From positions 372,001 to 436,000 of the forward strand of contig NZ_RPHB01000001.1 of the NCBI RefSeq assembly GCF_019343195.1: 64,000 nt of DNA, read 5' to 3'. Both the position numbers and the translations under genes were made by a program. The DNA is from Arthrospiribacter ruber. Its GTDB lineage: Bacteria > Bacteroidota > Bacteroidia > Cytophagales > Cyclobacteriaceae. This document shows positions 1 to 8,435 of this stretch, piece after piece. The notes beneath the pieces are model-generated. The model was not told the DNA's origin, searched no databases, and saw only the letters and a program-made list of their open reading frames with translations. Each line of letters opens with the position of its first letter. Position 1 is the stretch's first letter.

Positions 1-774
1 CCGGAACAGGTAGGAGACGAGCCATTTCAGATTTTCTCAAAATATGGAAAAAATATCAAAGTGGCAGTTGGTGAACAAAGGACCTTGGCCATACCGAAAA
101 TAATGCTGCAATATCCGGATACAGCTTTAATTCTTCTTGATGATGCTTTTCAGCACAGGTATCTCAGGGCTGATTACAATATTCTGTTGACTACTTTCCA
201 TAGTCCATTTTTCAGGGATCATGTTTTGCCTATGGGACTGCTGAGGGAAAGCAGGAGTGGGGCCAGGCGGGCAAACTTAGTAATCGTAACCAAATGTCCT
301 GATAATTTGGGTGAAGAGCTAAAGGCTCTATATATAGGAGAAATCAAAAAGTACACGAATGCTAAAACAATTTTCACTTCTATCCAATATGGTGAGCCCT
401 ATTCCGTTTTGGACAATGGAAAGCAAATTAAGCAAAAAGTAGTTTTGGTTTCGGGCATTGCTAATGATGCTTTATTTGTAAATGAATGTCAAAGTAGGTT
501 TCAGGTTATAGAAAAATTCACTTTTGGAGATCACCATACTTATTCGGATTCAGACATGAAAAAAATCACTTCAGTACTGAAAGAAATGCCTGATTCCATG
601 TTGTTGACTACAGAAAAGGATGCAGTTAAACTAAAAAATCCAAGCTTTCGTGATTATTTGGCAGAATTTCCGATTTTTGCCATGCCTATAAAAATAAATA
701 TGTCTGCGCAGGACCAAAATGCATTGCGCAAGGAATTGTCCGACATGGTTTCCGCAAAAGCCTATCATCAGTGA
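1..774 (+). CDS. lpxK: Tetraacyldisaccharide 4'-kinase LpxK (5' partial)
   Basis: Phosphorylates the 4' position of the lipid A disaccharide precursor at the inner membrane, the sixth step of the Raetz pathway. The reading frame is open from base 1, so the gene enters from the left; roughly the first quarter of a normal LpxK, including the Walker A loop, lies outside. Seen here: the GDEP segment at the very start of the frame (GDEPFQIFSKYG) and the DDAFQHR motif, which corresponds to the conserved DDGxQH of the family, followed by a typical LpxK C-terminal half with the TTEKDAVKL segment. Its TGA overlaps the GTG start of the next gene (GTGA), implying translational coupling to the downstream porin. 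Function is secure; the true start cannot be seen. Confidence 0.93.
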   Translation, partial: PEQVGDEPFQIFSKYGKNIKVAVGEQRTLAIPKIMLQYPDTALILLDDAFQHRYLRADYNILLTTFHSPFFRDHVLPMGLLRESRSGARRANLVIVTKCPDNLGEELKALYIGEIKKYTNAKTIFTSIQYGEPYSVLDNGKQIKQKVVLVSGIANDALFVNECQSRFQVIEKFTFGDHHTYSDSDMKKITSVLKEMPDSMLLTTEKDAVKLKNPSFRDYLAEFPIFAMPIKINMSAQDQNALRKELSDMVSAKAYHQ

Positions 775-2744
775 AAGTAAGATTAACAGTTTTTATTTGG
801 ATGACCTGTTTCCTGTTTGGGACAGGGGTGATGGCGCAGATAAGACCAATCAGCCCAACAACTACCCCTCCGGGGCAGCAAAACCAGGGGATGCAGATGC
901 CAATGGGACAGCAAGACCCAGAGGAGCAGATGCAGCAGGAGTCAGGTGAAAGAAAAAAATTGATCGATGATTCCACCAAAATGGTTTTCGGGCCGAAGAC
1001 CAGTCTTTATTTTTTTGAAAAGGACATCAGGAAAAACAGGGATGTCAAATATGAGATTGACACTTTACTCAATAATTTTCATTATTACGAGCCTGTAGCT
1101 AAATCAGGATGGAAATATCAGGATCTGGGCAATATTGGCAGTGCTGCTCAGCCGATTTTTTACGAAGCACCCAAAATGATCGGTGTGACTTCAGGATTTC
1201 ATGTATATGACCTTTATCATAATTCTTCCGATAGCATGAAGTACTATGATACCAAGTCACCATATACCCAGATGAATGCCTTTTGGGGGGGAGGAAACCG
1301 CAATATGCTGGATTTGGCTTTTGCCAGAAACGTGAATCCTAGATGGAATGTGGGATTTAACCTCAGTACTATCAGGGCGAGGAAAACACTGAATCCAAAT
1401 GCCAGGGATGATAATTTAACAGAGCAGACGTCGTATTCTCTCCATACCAATTACAGGTCAGAAAACGGCAAATATTTTTTGTTGGCAAATTTTTCGAGGA
1501 TGAAACATCAGGTCCGGGAACAAGGTGGGATTATCCCTCCGGAAATTGATGAGACCTCCATATTGTTTGCATACGAAGATGCCAAAGTCTGGCTTCGGAA
1601 TTCCAGGGCCATAGACCTTAGGCAAGAAGTCCATTTGTATCACGAATACGAACTTTACAAAGGCCTGGAAGTCTACCATTCTTTTGATTGGAAGCTCCAG
1701 CAGATGAACTTCAATGCCAACCTAGGATCAGGGGACTCTACTTTCTTTAATCTTTATAATCCGGCCAGATTCAATACCTTGGACAGTACTGCCAACCATT
1801 TCCGGTTTGCGGAGGTGAGAAATGAGGCAGGCTTTAAGGGAGACTTGGGGCCATTGTTTTACAAAGCATTCATAAGGTACAGGACGGGCAATATGAGCAG
1901 CCAGTTTATGGTCAATCCAAATGGCTTTGATGAATTGTATCTTGGAGGGATGCTTAGAGGAGTGATTTCTGATCAATGGAAGTTTGAAGCCGAAGGGGAG
2001 TATTTAGTACCTGGAGCATTTAGGCTTCATGGACTGTTTGTGTCACCCTGGTTGGAGGCATCCTACACCAAGGCCCTTTATAAACCCACCTCTATTCAGC
2101 AGCTCAATAGGGGTAACCATCACCGATGGTCCAACAGGTTTGGGAACATTGGGCTGGACCAGATCAAGGGTGTGATCAAGGCTGATTTTCCAAGGTGGAG
2201 CTTAAGACCAAACGTGACCATCAATAGGATCAATAATTATGTCTTCTTCGATGAAAACCAGCAGGCTGCTCAGGCTTCCTCGGAGGCGTTTATGTTGATT
2301 CCCGGTTTAAAATATTCATTTAACCTGAGGAATAAATTTTATTGGGAGTCGGATTTGTATTATACCTTGCTTTCTGGTGGTGGTTCGGATAATTTTAGGA
2401 TCCCTGAATTTTTTGCCAACAGCAGGTTGTATTATGACAGCCCTTTATTCGATGAAAATCTATTTATTCAGATTGGTGTGGAAGGCAGGTTCAGAAGTGA
2501 TTATTTTGCAGATGCATACAATCCTGCCTTACAGAATTTTTATCTACAAAATGAATTTTTGGTTTTTGCCTATCCTGTAGTGGACTTTTTCTTAAATGCC
2601 AGGATCAATCGGACCCGAATATTGCTTAGATTCAACCATATCAATATCAATACCCTTAGTGAGCCGGGATATTTTGTTACTCCATATTTTACAGGCCTGA
2701 GGCGAGCATTGGATATAGGGATCAGTTGGCCTTTATTTGATTAA
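771..2744 (+). CDS. Porin_10-type outer membrane beta-barrel protein
   Basis: A 657-residue predicted outer membrane protein. It begins with a signal peptide (hydrophobic stretch VFIWMTCFLFGTGVMA, cleavage likely after MA before Q). A Pro/Gln/Met-rich low-complexity linker of about 45 residues follows (PTTTPPGQQNQGMQMPMGQQ), then a long region of alternating aromatic and polar residues typical of beta barrels, ending in an aromatic residue near the C terminus (SWPLFD). It resembles the Bacteroidota putative porin family (Porin_10/PF14121), whose substrate is unknown. The GTG start overlaps the lpxK stop and the stop overlaps the miaE start (TAATG), so lpxK, this gene and miaE read as one unit. 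Exact transport role is not inferable from sequence. Confidence 0.8.
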   Translation: MKVRLTVFIWMTCFLFGTGVMAQIRPISPTTTPPGQQNQGMQMPMGQQDPEEQMQQESGERKKLIDDSTKMVFGPKTSLYFFEKDIRKNRDVKYEIDTLLNNFHYYEPVAKSGWKYQDLGNIGSAAQPIFYEAPKMIGVTSGFHVYDLYHNSSDSMKYYDTKSPYTQMNAFWGGGNRNMLDLAFARNVNPRWNVGFNLSTIRARKTLNPNARDDNLTEQTSYSLHTNYRSENGKYFLLANFSRMKHQVREQGGIIPPEIDETSILFAYEDAKVWLRNSRAIDLRQEVHLYHEYELYKGLEVYHSFDWKLQQMNFNANLGSGDSTFFNLYNPARFNTLDSTANHFRFAEVRNEAGFKGDLGPLFYKAFIRYRTGNMSSQFMVNPNGFDELYLGGMLRGVISDQWKFEAEGEYLVPGAFRLHGLFVSPWLEASYTKALYKPTSIQQLNRGNHHRWSNRFGNIGLDQIKGVIKADFPRWSLRPNVTINRINNYVFFDENQQAAQASSEAFMLIPGLKYSFNLRNKFYWESDLYYTLLSGGGSDNFRIPEFFANSRLYYDSPLFDENLFIQIGVEGRFRSDYFADAYNPALQNFYLQNEFLVFAYPVVDFFLNARINRTRILLRFNHININTLSEPGYFVTPYFTGLRRALDIGISWPLFD

Positions 2745-3358
2745 TGATGAACTGGATAGAAAGTACCAAAGAAAAAATGCTCCACCTTCAGCTGCCCACA
2801 GATCCGAGGTGGGTGAATATTGCTGAAATGAACATAGAAGATATTCTTGTAGATCACGCCTACTGTGAACAGAAAGCAGCATCCTCCTGTATTTCATTGA
2901 TTGTGCTGTTCAATGAATTTGAGAGGCTTGTAGAAGAGTTGACCCCGGTAGTCGCAGAAGAATGGGGACATTTTGAAAGGGTGTTGGAGAAGCTTAAAAA
3001 GAGAGGGTTCAAGCTAGGGAAGCAGAGAAAGGATGAGTATGTGATACAGTTGAAGGCTTTTGTCAAAAAAGGAGGTAGTAGGATACAGCAGCTCACCGAA
3101 CAACTGCTGATGAATGCCCTGATTGAAGCAAGAAGCTGTGAGCGTTTCAAATTATTATCCAAGCACATTCAAGATGAAGAGCTGAAGGCTTTCTATTACG
3201 AACTGATGGTTTCGGAAGCAGGACACTACGTCAATTTTTTAGAGCTGGCCAGGCACTACGGGGATTTGGAAAAGGTGAATGCCCGATGGAAGGAATGGCT
3301 TAATTATGAAGCTGAAATAATCCAGAAGTTGGAAATCAGAGGTGACAGGATGCATTAA
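2744..3358 (+). CDS. miaE: tRNA-(ms2io6A)-hydroxylase MiaE-like
   Basis: A 204-residue ferritin-like di-iron protein. MiaE hydroxylates the isopentenyl group of 2-methylthio-isopentenyladenosine at position 37 of tRNAs reading UNN codons. Family signs: the MLHLQLPTDPRWVN-like N terminus, the HAYCEQKAASS segment carrying a likely iron ligand Glu and the preceding His, an EEWGHF segment, a CERFKLL helix, and the SEAGHYVNFLELA segment with the Glu/His pair expected for the second half of the di-iron site. Length fits the family. It starts one base inside the porin stop codon, so it is probably translated from the same mRNA. MiaE needs the product of MiaA and MiaB, which are not in the window. 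Confidence 0.88.
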   Translation: MMNWIESTKEKMLHLQLPTDPRWVNIAEMNIEDILVDHAYCEQKAASSCISLIVLFNEFERLVEELTPVVAEEWGHFERVLEKLKKRGFKLGKQRKDEYVIQLKAFVKKGGSRIQQLTEQLLMNALIEARSCERFKLLSKHIQDEELKAFYYELMVSEAGHYVNFLELARHYGDLEKVNARWKEWLNYEAEIIQKLEIRGDRMH

Positions 3359-3492
3359 AGGTGAAATCTTAGAATTTTTTATCATTTTGGAGTTAAAATC
3401 CTTTAAAGGTATCCTGAATAAATACTTAATTTCCTAATATTAAGACTTCATTGCTTGGGAAAACAGTAGTGATGCACGTAAATGGACAATCT

Positions 3493-4737
3493 ATGAACCT
3501 GGCCGAAAATATCAGAGAGTCGCTAAAATCAGTTAAAGTCAATTTGCTGAGAACAATTCTTACCGGGACGATCATTGCTATTGGGATTACTTCTTTGGTA
3601 GGTATGCTGACTGCAATCGATGGCATCAAAGCACAGATTGAAGAAAGTTTTGCTGGATTGGGAGCCAGTAATTTTGATATCAGATCAAAAGGCTTCTCTG
3701 GTGGGAGGGGTATGCGTGATGGTGTCGTTGAAAAGACTTTTCCCCCTCTTAGGTACAAGGAGGTTTTGGAGTTTCAGCGTGAATTCAGTAGTACAGGGCC
3801 ATCCACTGTATACACTACGGTGAGTTCTGCTGTAGAAGTGAAGCGGGGTTCCAAGAAAACCAACCCAAATGTGAGAGTGACTGGAGGGGACGAACAATAC
3901 CTTAATCTAAAAGGATTGAAAGTAGAGACAGGTAGAAATTTCAGTAATACAGAAATAAGGTACGGTAATAATGTATGTGTTGTAGGCCAGGATATTATTG
4001 ACACACTATTTGACAAAAATGATGATCCTATTAATGATTACATTACTTTTTTTGGAAGAAGGTACACGATAATCGGGATATTAGAGAAGCAAGGAGCTGT
4101 AGGTGGTGGTCCGGGAGCAGACCGAGCTATTTTTATACCAGTTGAAAATGCAAGTCGATTGGATACCAGGGGTAATTTCAGGTATTCGCTTACGGCCAAA
4201 GGTACTGATCCATTGCAGTTGGATTATGAAATGGGTCAGGCCACTGGAGTAATGAGGAAAATCAGGCAGGATAGAATTGGTCAGGAAGATTCCTTCGAAA
4301 TCACAAAAAGTCAATCTGTAGGGGAAAGCCTGGAGGAGATTGCAGGATACTTAAGAATTGGAGGATTCGGGATTGGATTTATAACTTTGCTTGGAGCAGC
4401 CATTGGATTGATGAATATCATGATGGTGTCAGTGACAGAAAGGACCCGTGAGATAGGAGTGAGGAAGGCACTTGGGGCGACCCCATTGAGGATACGTCAG
4501 CAGTTTTTAATAGAAGCGATTGTGATTTGTATACTAGGTGGGATATTGGGTGTAATATTGGGAATTGGAATAGGCAACATAGTGGCCAATGCCATAGGTC
4601 CAGGGGGATTTCTGATTCCTTGGTTTTGGATTGTGGTTGCATTTATAATATGTGTTGTAGTTGGTCTGGCTTCCGGTTATTTTCCGGCCTACAAAGCAAG
4701 TAAATTAGATCCCATTGAGTCTTTAAGGTACGAGTAA
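3493..4737 (+). CDS. MacB/FtsX-type ABC transporter permease
   Basis: An integral membrane permease of the MacB type: one N-terminal transmembrane helix (NLLRTILTGTIIAIGITSLVGM), a periplasmic MacB_PCD domain with Gly-rich segments (GLGASNFDIRSKGFSGG), then the FtsX domain with three helices near the C terminus and the signature ERTREIGVRKALGATP. MacB-type permeases use cytoplasmic ATPases to drive lipoprotein, peptide or drug export by mechanotransmission. No ATPase gene is adjacent, so the partner is encoded elsewhere or it works as an orphan. The frame is open back to a TTG at 3451 and has an ATG at 3472; 3493 was chosen because MNLAENIRESLKSVKVN matches the usual start of Bacteroidota homologues. 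The stop overlaps the ATG of the next gene. Confidence 0.85.
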   Translation: MNLAENIRESLKSVKVNLLRTILTGTIIAIGITSLVGMLTAIDGIKAQIEESFAGLGASNFDIRSKGFSGGRGMRDGVVEKTFPPLRYKEVLEFQREFSSTGPSTVYTTVSSAVEVKRGSKKTNPNVRVTGGDEQYLNLKGLKVETGRNFSNTEIRYGNNVCVVGQDIIDTLFDKNDDPINDYITFFGRRYTIIGILEKQGAVGGGPGADRAIFIPVENASRLDTRGNFRYSLTAKGTDPLQLDYEMGQATGVMRKIRQDRIGQEDSFEITKSQSVGESLEEIAGYLRIGGFGIGFITLLGAAIGLMNIMMVSVTERTREIGVRKALGATPLRIRQQFLIEAIVICILGGILGVILGIGIGNIVANAIGPGGFLIPWFWIVVAFIICVVVGLASGYFPAYKASKLDPIESLRYE

Positions 4738-6428
4738 TGGCTGAAAATTCATTTGATGCTATAGTAATCGGGTCAGGAATAAGCGGCGGGTGGGCTGCAA
4801 AGGAGCTCTGTGAGAAAGGGCTCAAAACTTTGGTGCTGGAGCGCGGAAGGGATGTACAGCATTTAAAAGATTATCCTACCATGAATTCGCATCCTTGGGA
4901 AATGCCCCACAGGAATACCGTCCCGCTTTTGGACAGACAAAAAAATCCTGTTGTGAATAGATGCTATGCCTATAAAGAGGATACAGAGCATTTTTTTGTA
5001 AAAGATACCGATCACCCCTATATTCAAGAGAAGCCATTTGATTGGGTAAGGGGCTATCAGGTTGGGGGGAAATCCCTCATATGGGCCAGGCAGACACAAA
5101 GATGGAGTAAGTATGACTTTGAAGGCCCTGCCAGAGATGGTTTTGCGGTTGATTGGCCTATCAGATATGAAGATATTGCGCCTTGGTATAGTTATGTTGA
5201 GAGGTTTGTGGGCATCAGCGGGAACAGGGATGGAGTGGAGACATTGCCAGACGGTGAGTTTTTGACACCTTGGGAGATGAATTGTGTGGAAAAGGAGGTC
5301 AAGGACAAAATTATAGCCCATTATAAGGACAGATACGTGATGATTGGCAGGTGTGCGCACTTGACAAAGCCCCAAGAGCACCATTTGGCGCAGGGTAGGG
5401 GACAGTGTATGGCCAGAAATCAATGTTATCGAGGATGTCCTTTTGGGGCATACTTTAGCTCTAATTCCTCAACGCTTCCTGCTGCGGCAGCTACGGGAAA
5501 TCTCACTCTTAGACCTCATTCTGTAGTTCATTCTGTCATATATGATGATAAAAAGGAAAAGGTCACCGGAGTAAGAATAGTAGACGCTTTGGATGGGACC
5601 ACGAAGGAGTATTTTGCCAAAGTTATTTTTTTAAATGCTTCAGCACTTAATTCTAACCTGATATTGCTGAATTCAACTTCTGACCGTTTTCCAAATGGAT
5701 TGGGAAATGACAGCGGAGTTTTGGGTAAGTACATTGCATTTCACAATTACCGAGGTAATATAGGAGGGAGCTTTGATGGATATCAGGATAAGCATTATTT
5801 TGGTCGTAGACCTACGGCTGTGATGATGCCGAATTTTAGGAATGTAAAAAAACAGGAAACTGATTTTTTAAGGGGCTACATGTCTTTTTATACTGCGGGG
5901 AGACAGGGTTGGGGTTCCCGGACTAGTGTTCCTTTTGGGGAGGAATTTAAGGAGAAAAATTCTGTCCCAGGTGATTGGTCGGTCTTTATGATGATGCAAG
6001 GTGAAACAATACCTGTTGAAAGTAATTTTGTTGAATTAGACCAATCAAGTAAAGACCCTTGGGGTATTCCTCTTTTAAAAATAAATGTAGATTATACTGA
6101 AAATGATGAAAAGCTTCTTGCTGATTTTCTTGAGCAAGGATCTGAGATGTTGGAGGTTGCCGGTTGCAAAAACATTAGAGCATGGGATACCCATCAGGCA
6201 CCCGGTCTTGATATTCACGAAATGGGAGGAGCAAGGATGGGGAGAGATCCAAAAACATCCATTTTAAATGGATTCAATCAATTACATGATTGTCCAAATG
6301 TTTTTGTCACAGATGGTGCATGTATGACCTCTACAGGGACGCAAAACCCTTCTGTCACCTACATGGCATTGACAGCACGAGCTGTGAACCATGCGGTGAA
6401 AGAATTGAATAAAGGAAATATCAAATAA
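4737..6428 (+). CDS. GMC family FAD-dependent oxidoreductase
   Basis: A 563-residue flavoprotein of the glucose-methanol-choline family. Residues 8-20 (AIVIGSGISGGWA) form the dinucleotide-binding loop. The middle has a Cys-rich stretch (GQCMARNQCYRGCPFG), as in membrane-bound gluconate or sorbitol dehydrogenase-type GMC enzymes. The catalytic region is HEMGGARMG (His near residue 494) and GTQNPSVTYMALTARA near the C terminus, supplying the expected His/Asn pair. It likely oxidises a sugar or polyol. Such genes in Bacteroidota are commonly next to a gluconate 2-dehydrogenase subunit 3 family gene; here the neighbour is the permease, with a TAATG overlap, and no subunit 3 gene is present. There is no obvious signal peptide on this subunit. 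The substrate cannot be named. Confidence 0.88.
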   Translation: MAENSFDAIVIGSGISGGWAAKELCEKGLKTLVLERGRDVQHLKDYPTMNSHPWEMPHRNTVPLLDRQKNPVVNRCYAYKEDTEHFFVKDTDHPYIQEKPFDWVRGYQVGGKSLIWARQTQRWSKYDFEGPARDGFAVDWPIRYEDIAPWYSYVERFVGISGNRDGVETLPDGEFLTPWEMNCVEKEVKDKIIAHYKDRYVMIGRCAHLTKPQEHHLAQGRGQCMARNQCYRGCPFGAYFSSNSSTLPAAAATGNLTLRPHSVVHSVIYDDKKEKVTGVRIVDALDGTTKEYFAKVIFLNASALNSNLILLNSTSDRFPNGLGNDSGVLGKYIAFHNYRGNIGGSFDGYQDKHYFGRRPTAVMMPNFRNVKKQETDFLRGYMSFYTAGRQGWGSRTSVPFGEEFKEKNSVPGDWSVFMMMQGETIPVESNFVELDQSSKDPWGIPLLKINVDYTENDEKLLADFLEQGSEMLEVAGCKNIRAWDTHQAPGLDIHEMGGARMGRDPKTSILNGFNQLHDCPNVFVTDGACMTSTGTQNPSVTYMALTARAVNHAVKELNKGNIK

Positions 6429-6440
6429 AATAGAGCAAGA

Positions 6441-6794
6441 TCAGACCACGTCTGTCTTTTTGGGCTCCTTACCGTATTCATTTGTTTTTTCCTGTCCTTT
6501 TTTGACACCCAACCAAATAAATCCAATGAAATTGATAGGAGGTGGAATAAGTAGGTACAAGGAATACTTCCAATCCAAGCCTATATCATGTAATCTTTTG
6601 ATGGCTTGAATCATCAGAAGTATAATGGTAGTGATCAAAACGACTCCAAATGCCACAAAGGAGAAAATATCATCCATTGTGTAAGCATCATACATTTTGA
6701 TCAATGCCAATAAATTTGTCCAATAAAAAACAATAAAAAAGATCCAATATTTTCTGCGGCTTATTCTGCCGTCTGGATTAAAGAAACTGCTCAT
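6441..6794 (-). CDS. DUF805 family small membrane protein
   Basis: A 117-residue membrane protein with the DUF805 signature: GRISRRKYWIFFIVFYW at the N terminus and AIKRLHDIGLDWKYSL in the middle, with about four hydrophobic segments (around residues 16-33, 46-64, 77-95). DUF805 proteins are widespread and have no established biochemical role. It ends 12 bases from the convergent GMC gene with no terminator-like hairpin between them. Start ATG at 6794 fits the family N terminus (MSSFFNPDGRISRR). Confidence 0.85.
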   Translation of the reverse strand: MSSFFNPDGRISRRKYWIFFIVFYWTNLLALIKMYDAYTMDDIFSFVAFGVVLITTIILLMIQAIKRLHDIGLDWKYSLYLLIPPPINFIGFIWLGVKKGQEKTNEYGKEPKKTDVV

Positions 6795-6882
6795 GGTTGT
6801 TAGGTTTTTGTGTATAAACTTAACTATAAGCAGGAGGAAATGTTTGTTTTTGTTACATAATTATTTTTTGGAAGTCTGAAAA

Positions 6883-8202
6883 TCAATGACTTTCGTAGCT
6901 CATTTCGGGTTCTATAGCCTCTACGTTTCCATGATCATTGACAGCGTTTAAAGTAACAGTCTTTAATTCATTGATCAATATAGGGTCATATTTGGCCGCT
7001 ACACGGATGTAGTTTTCGGTAAAGCCGTGCATTTGTCCCTCCTGTATATCTTCTTCAAAGAGTACAGTGAAAGTTTTTCCAAGGTTTTCTTCGTAAAACT
7101 TCCTTCTTTTTTTCTCAGATAAAATCCTGAGCATCTTCGACCGTTCATTTCTGATCTTCATAGGTACAACGTCCTCCATTTCTACGGCACGGGTATTGGC
7201 TCTTTCGGAATAAGTAAAGACATGTAGATATGAAATATCAAGTTCGTTGAGGAAGTTGTAAGTCTCCAAAAACAGTTCATCAGTTTCTCCAGGGAATCCT
7301 ACGATCACATCTACTCCGATGCAGCAGTGAGGCATCAGGGTTTTAATTTTGGCTACCCTATCTTCATAAAGCTCTCTCAAGTATCTCCTGCCCATTTTTC
7401 TCAAAATGGTATTGCTTCCTGATTGGAGTGGAATATGGAAGTGGGGAACGAATCTTTTAGAGATGGATACAAATTCTATGATTTCGTTGGTGAGCAGATT
7501 GGGTTCTATAGATGATATGCGGAATCTTTCTATGCCATCGATTTCATCCAGGGCACGGACCAAGTCCTCAAACTTCTCTTTTCTTCTGCCATCCTGAATT
7601 CCAAAGTCTCCGATGTTCACTCCGGTCAATACGACTTCCTTTACTTCGGTATGGGCAATTTCTCTGGCCGCATCCAATATGTTGGAAATGCTGTCACTCC
7701 TGCTTTTTCCCCTTGCTAAAGGAATGGTACAGAAAGCACAGCCGTAATTACATCCATCCTGAACTTTTAAAAAGGTTCTGGTTCTGTCATGTATGGAGTA
7801 GGCATTATTAAAAGTGTTGGCTTCCTGAATTTCGGAGGCAAGTACTTTGGTTTCCTGTTCTTTTGCAAAACCATCTAATAGTTCAATGAGACGGAATTTT
7901 TCTGCTGCTCCCAACACAGCATCTACCCCTTTAATTTCGGAAATCTCTCTAGGCTTGAGCTGTGCATAGCATCCGATTATAGTAACGTATGAGTCTGGAG
8001 ATATTTTTTTTGCCTCTTTGACGATTTTTTTACACTTCTTATCAGCATTTTCGGTCACCGAACAGGTGTTGATGATATAAATGTCAGGATTATCCTGAAA
8101 ATCCACTTTTTGGTATCCTTTTGCCTCAAACATCCTACTGATGGTAGATGTTTCAGAATAATTTAACTTACAGCCAAGCGTATAAAATGCTACTTTCTTC
8201 AC
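6883..8202 (-). CDS. mtaB: tRNA t6A37 methylthiotransferase MtaB
   Basis: A radical-SAM methylthiotransferase that converts N6-threonylcarbamoyladenosine at tRNA position 37 to its 2-methylthio form. At 439 residues it shows the full family plan: an N-terminal UPF0004 domain with three cluster cysteines (C11 in TLGCKLN, C47 in NTCSV, C78 in IGCYAQ), the radical-SAM motif CNYGCAFC (C151, C155, C158), and a C-terminal TRAM-like region (GKTFTVLFEE). The TLGCKLNYSET start separates MtaB from MiaB and RimO. The start codon is GTG; an AAGGAG-like sequence lies 8-13 bases upstream, stronger than usual for this genome, and a good promoter is seen just before it. Confidence 0.93.
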   Translation of the reverse strand: MKKVAFYTLGCKLNYSETSTISRMFEAKGYQKVDFQDNPDIYIINTCSVTENADKKCKKIVKEAKKISPDSYVTIIGCYAQLKPREISEIKGVDAVLGAAEKFRLIELLDGFAKEQETKVLASEIQEANTFNNAYSIHDRTRTFLKVQDGCNYGCAFCTIPLARGKSRSDSISNILDAAREIAHTEVKEVVLTGVNIGDFGIQDGRRKEKFEDLVRALDEIDGIERFRISSIEPNLLTNEIIEFVSISKRFVPHFHIPLQSGSNTILRKMGRRYLRELYEDRVAKIKTLMPHCCIGVDVIVGFPGETDELFLETYNFLNELDISYLHVFTYSERANTRAVEMEDVVPMKIRNERSKMLRILSEKKRRKFYEENLGKTFTVLFEEDIQEGQMHGFTENYIRVAAKYDPILINELKTVTLNAVNDHGNVEAIEPEMSYESH

Positions 8203-8226
8203 TTTATTCTCCTTTATTTCAATCTA

Positions 8227-8256
8227 CAAAGGTAATCAATAAGCTCAAGTTTTCAA
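8227..8256 (-). promoter_or_regulatory. Bacteroidota-type promoter for mtaB
   Basis: On the minus strand a TTG (complement of 8254-8256) is followed after 19 bases by TACCTTTG (complement of 8227-8234), a full match to the Bacteroidota -7 box TAnnTTTG with the expected -33 spacing. It lies about 25 bases upstream of the mtaB GTG start, giving a short leader that contains the AAGGAG ribosome site. Confidence 0.65.
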
Positions 8257-8374
8257 TTTTCTATTTTTTCAGACCAAATCACAGTTTTTGGAACTGATAT
8301 CAATAAAATTGCCCCTGTTTTTTTAAAAAGAATGTAAAAAACATGAGTTTTGGTATTAAAAATGACCCTAGATC

Positions 8375-8403
8375 TTTAAATTTAATATTATTTCATATTT
8401 TTG
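8375..8403 (+). promoter_or_regulatory. Probable promoter for glutamine synthetase III
   Basis: TATTTTTG at 8396-8403 matches TAnnTTTG exactly; a weak -33 (TTTA, 8375-8378) lies 17 bases upstream, shorter than ideal. The box ends 32 bases before the ATG at 8436. Confidence 0.5.
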
Positions 8404-8435
8404 TAGGGATAAAAACAAACCACTTATTGTAGAAA

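Noticed and set aside
4863-5423. 186-residue open frame on the minus strand
   Set aside because: Fully inside the GMC oxidoreductase gene, which has clear family motifs; the shadow frame has no recognisable domain.
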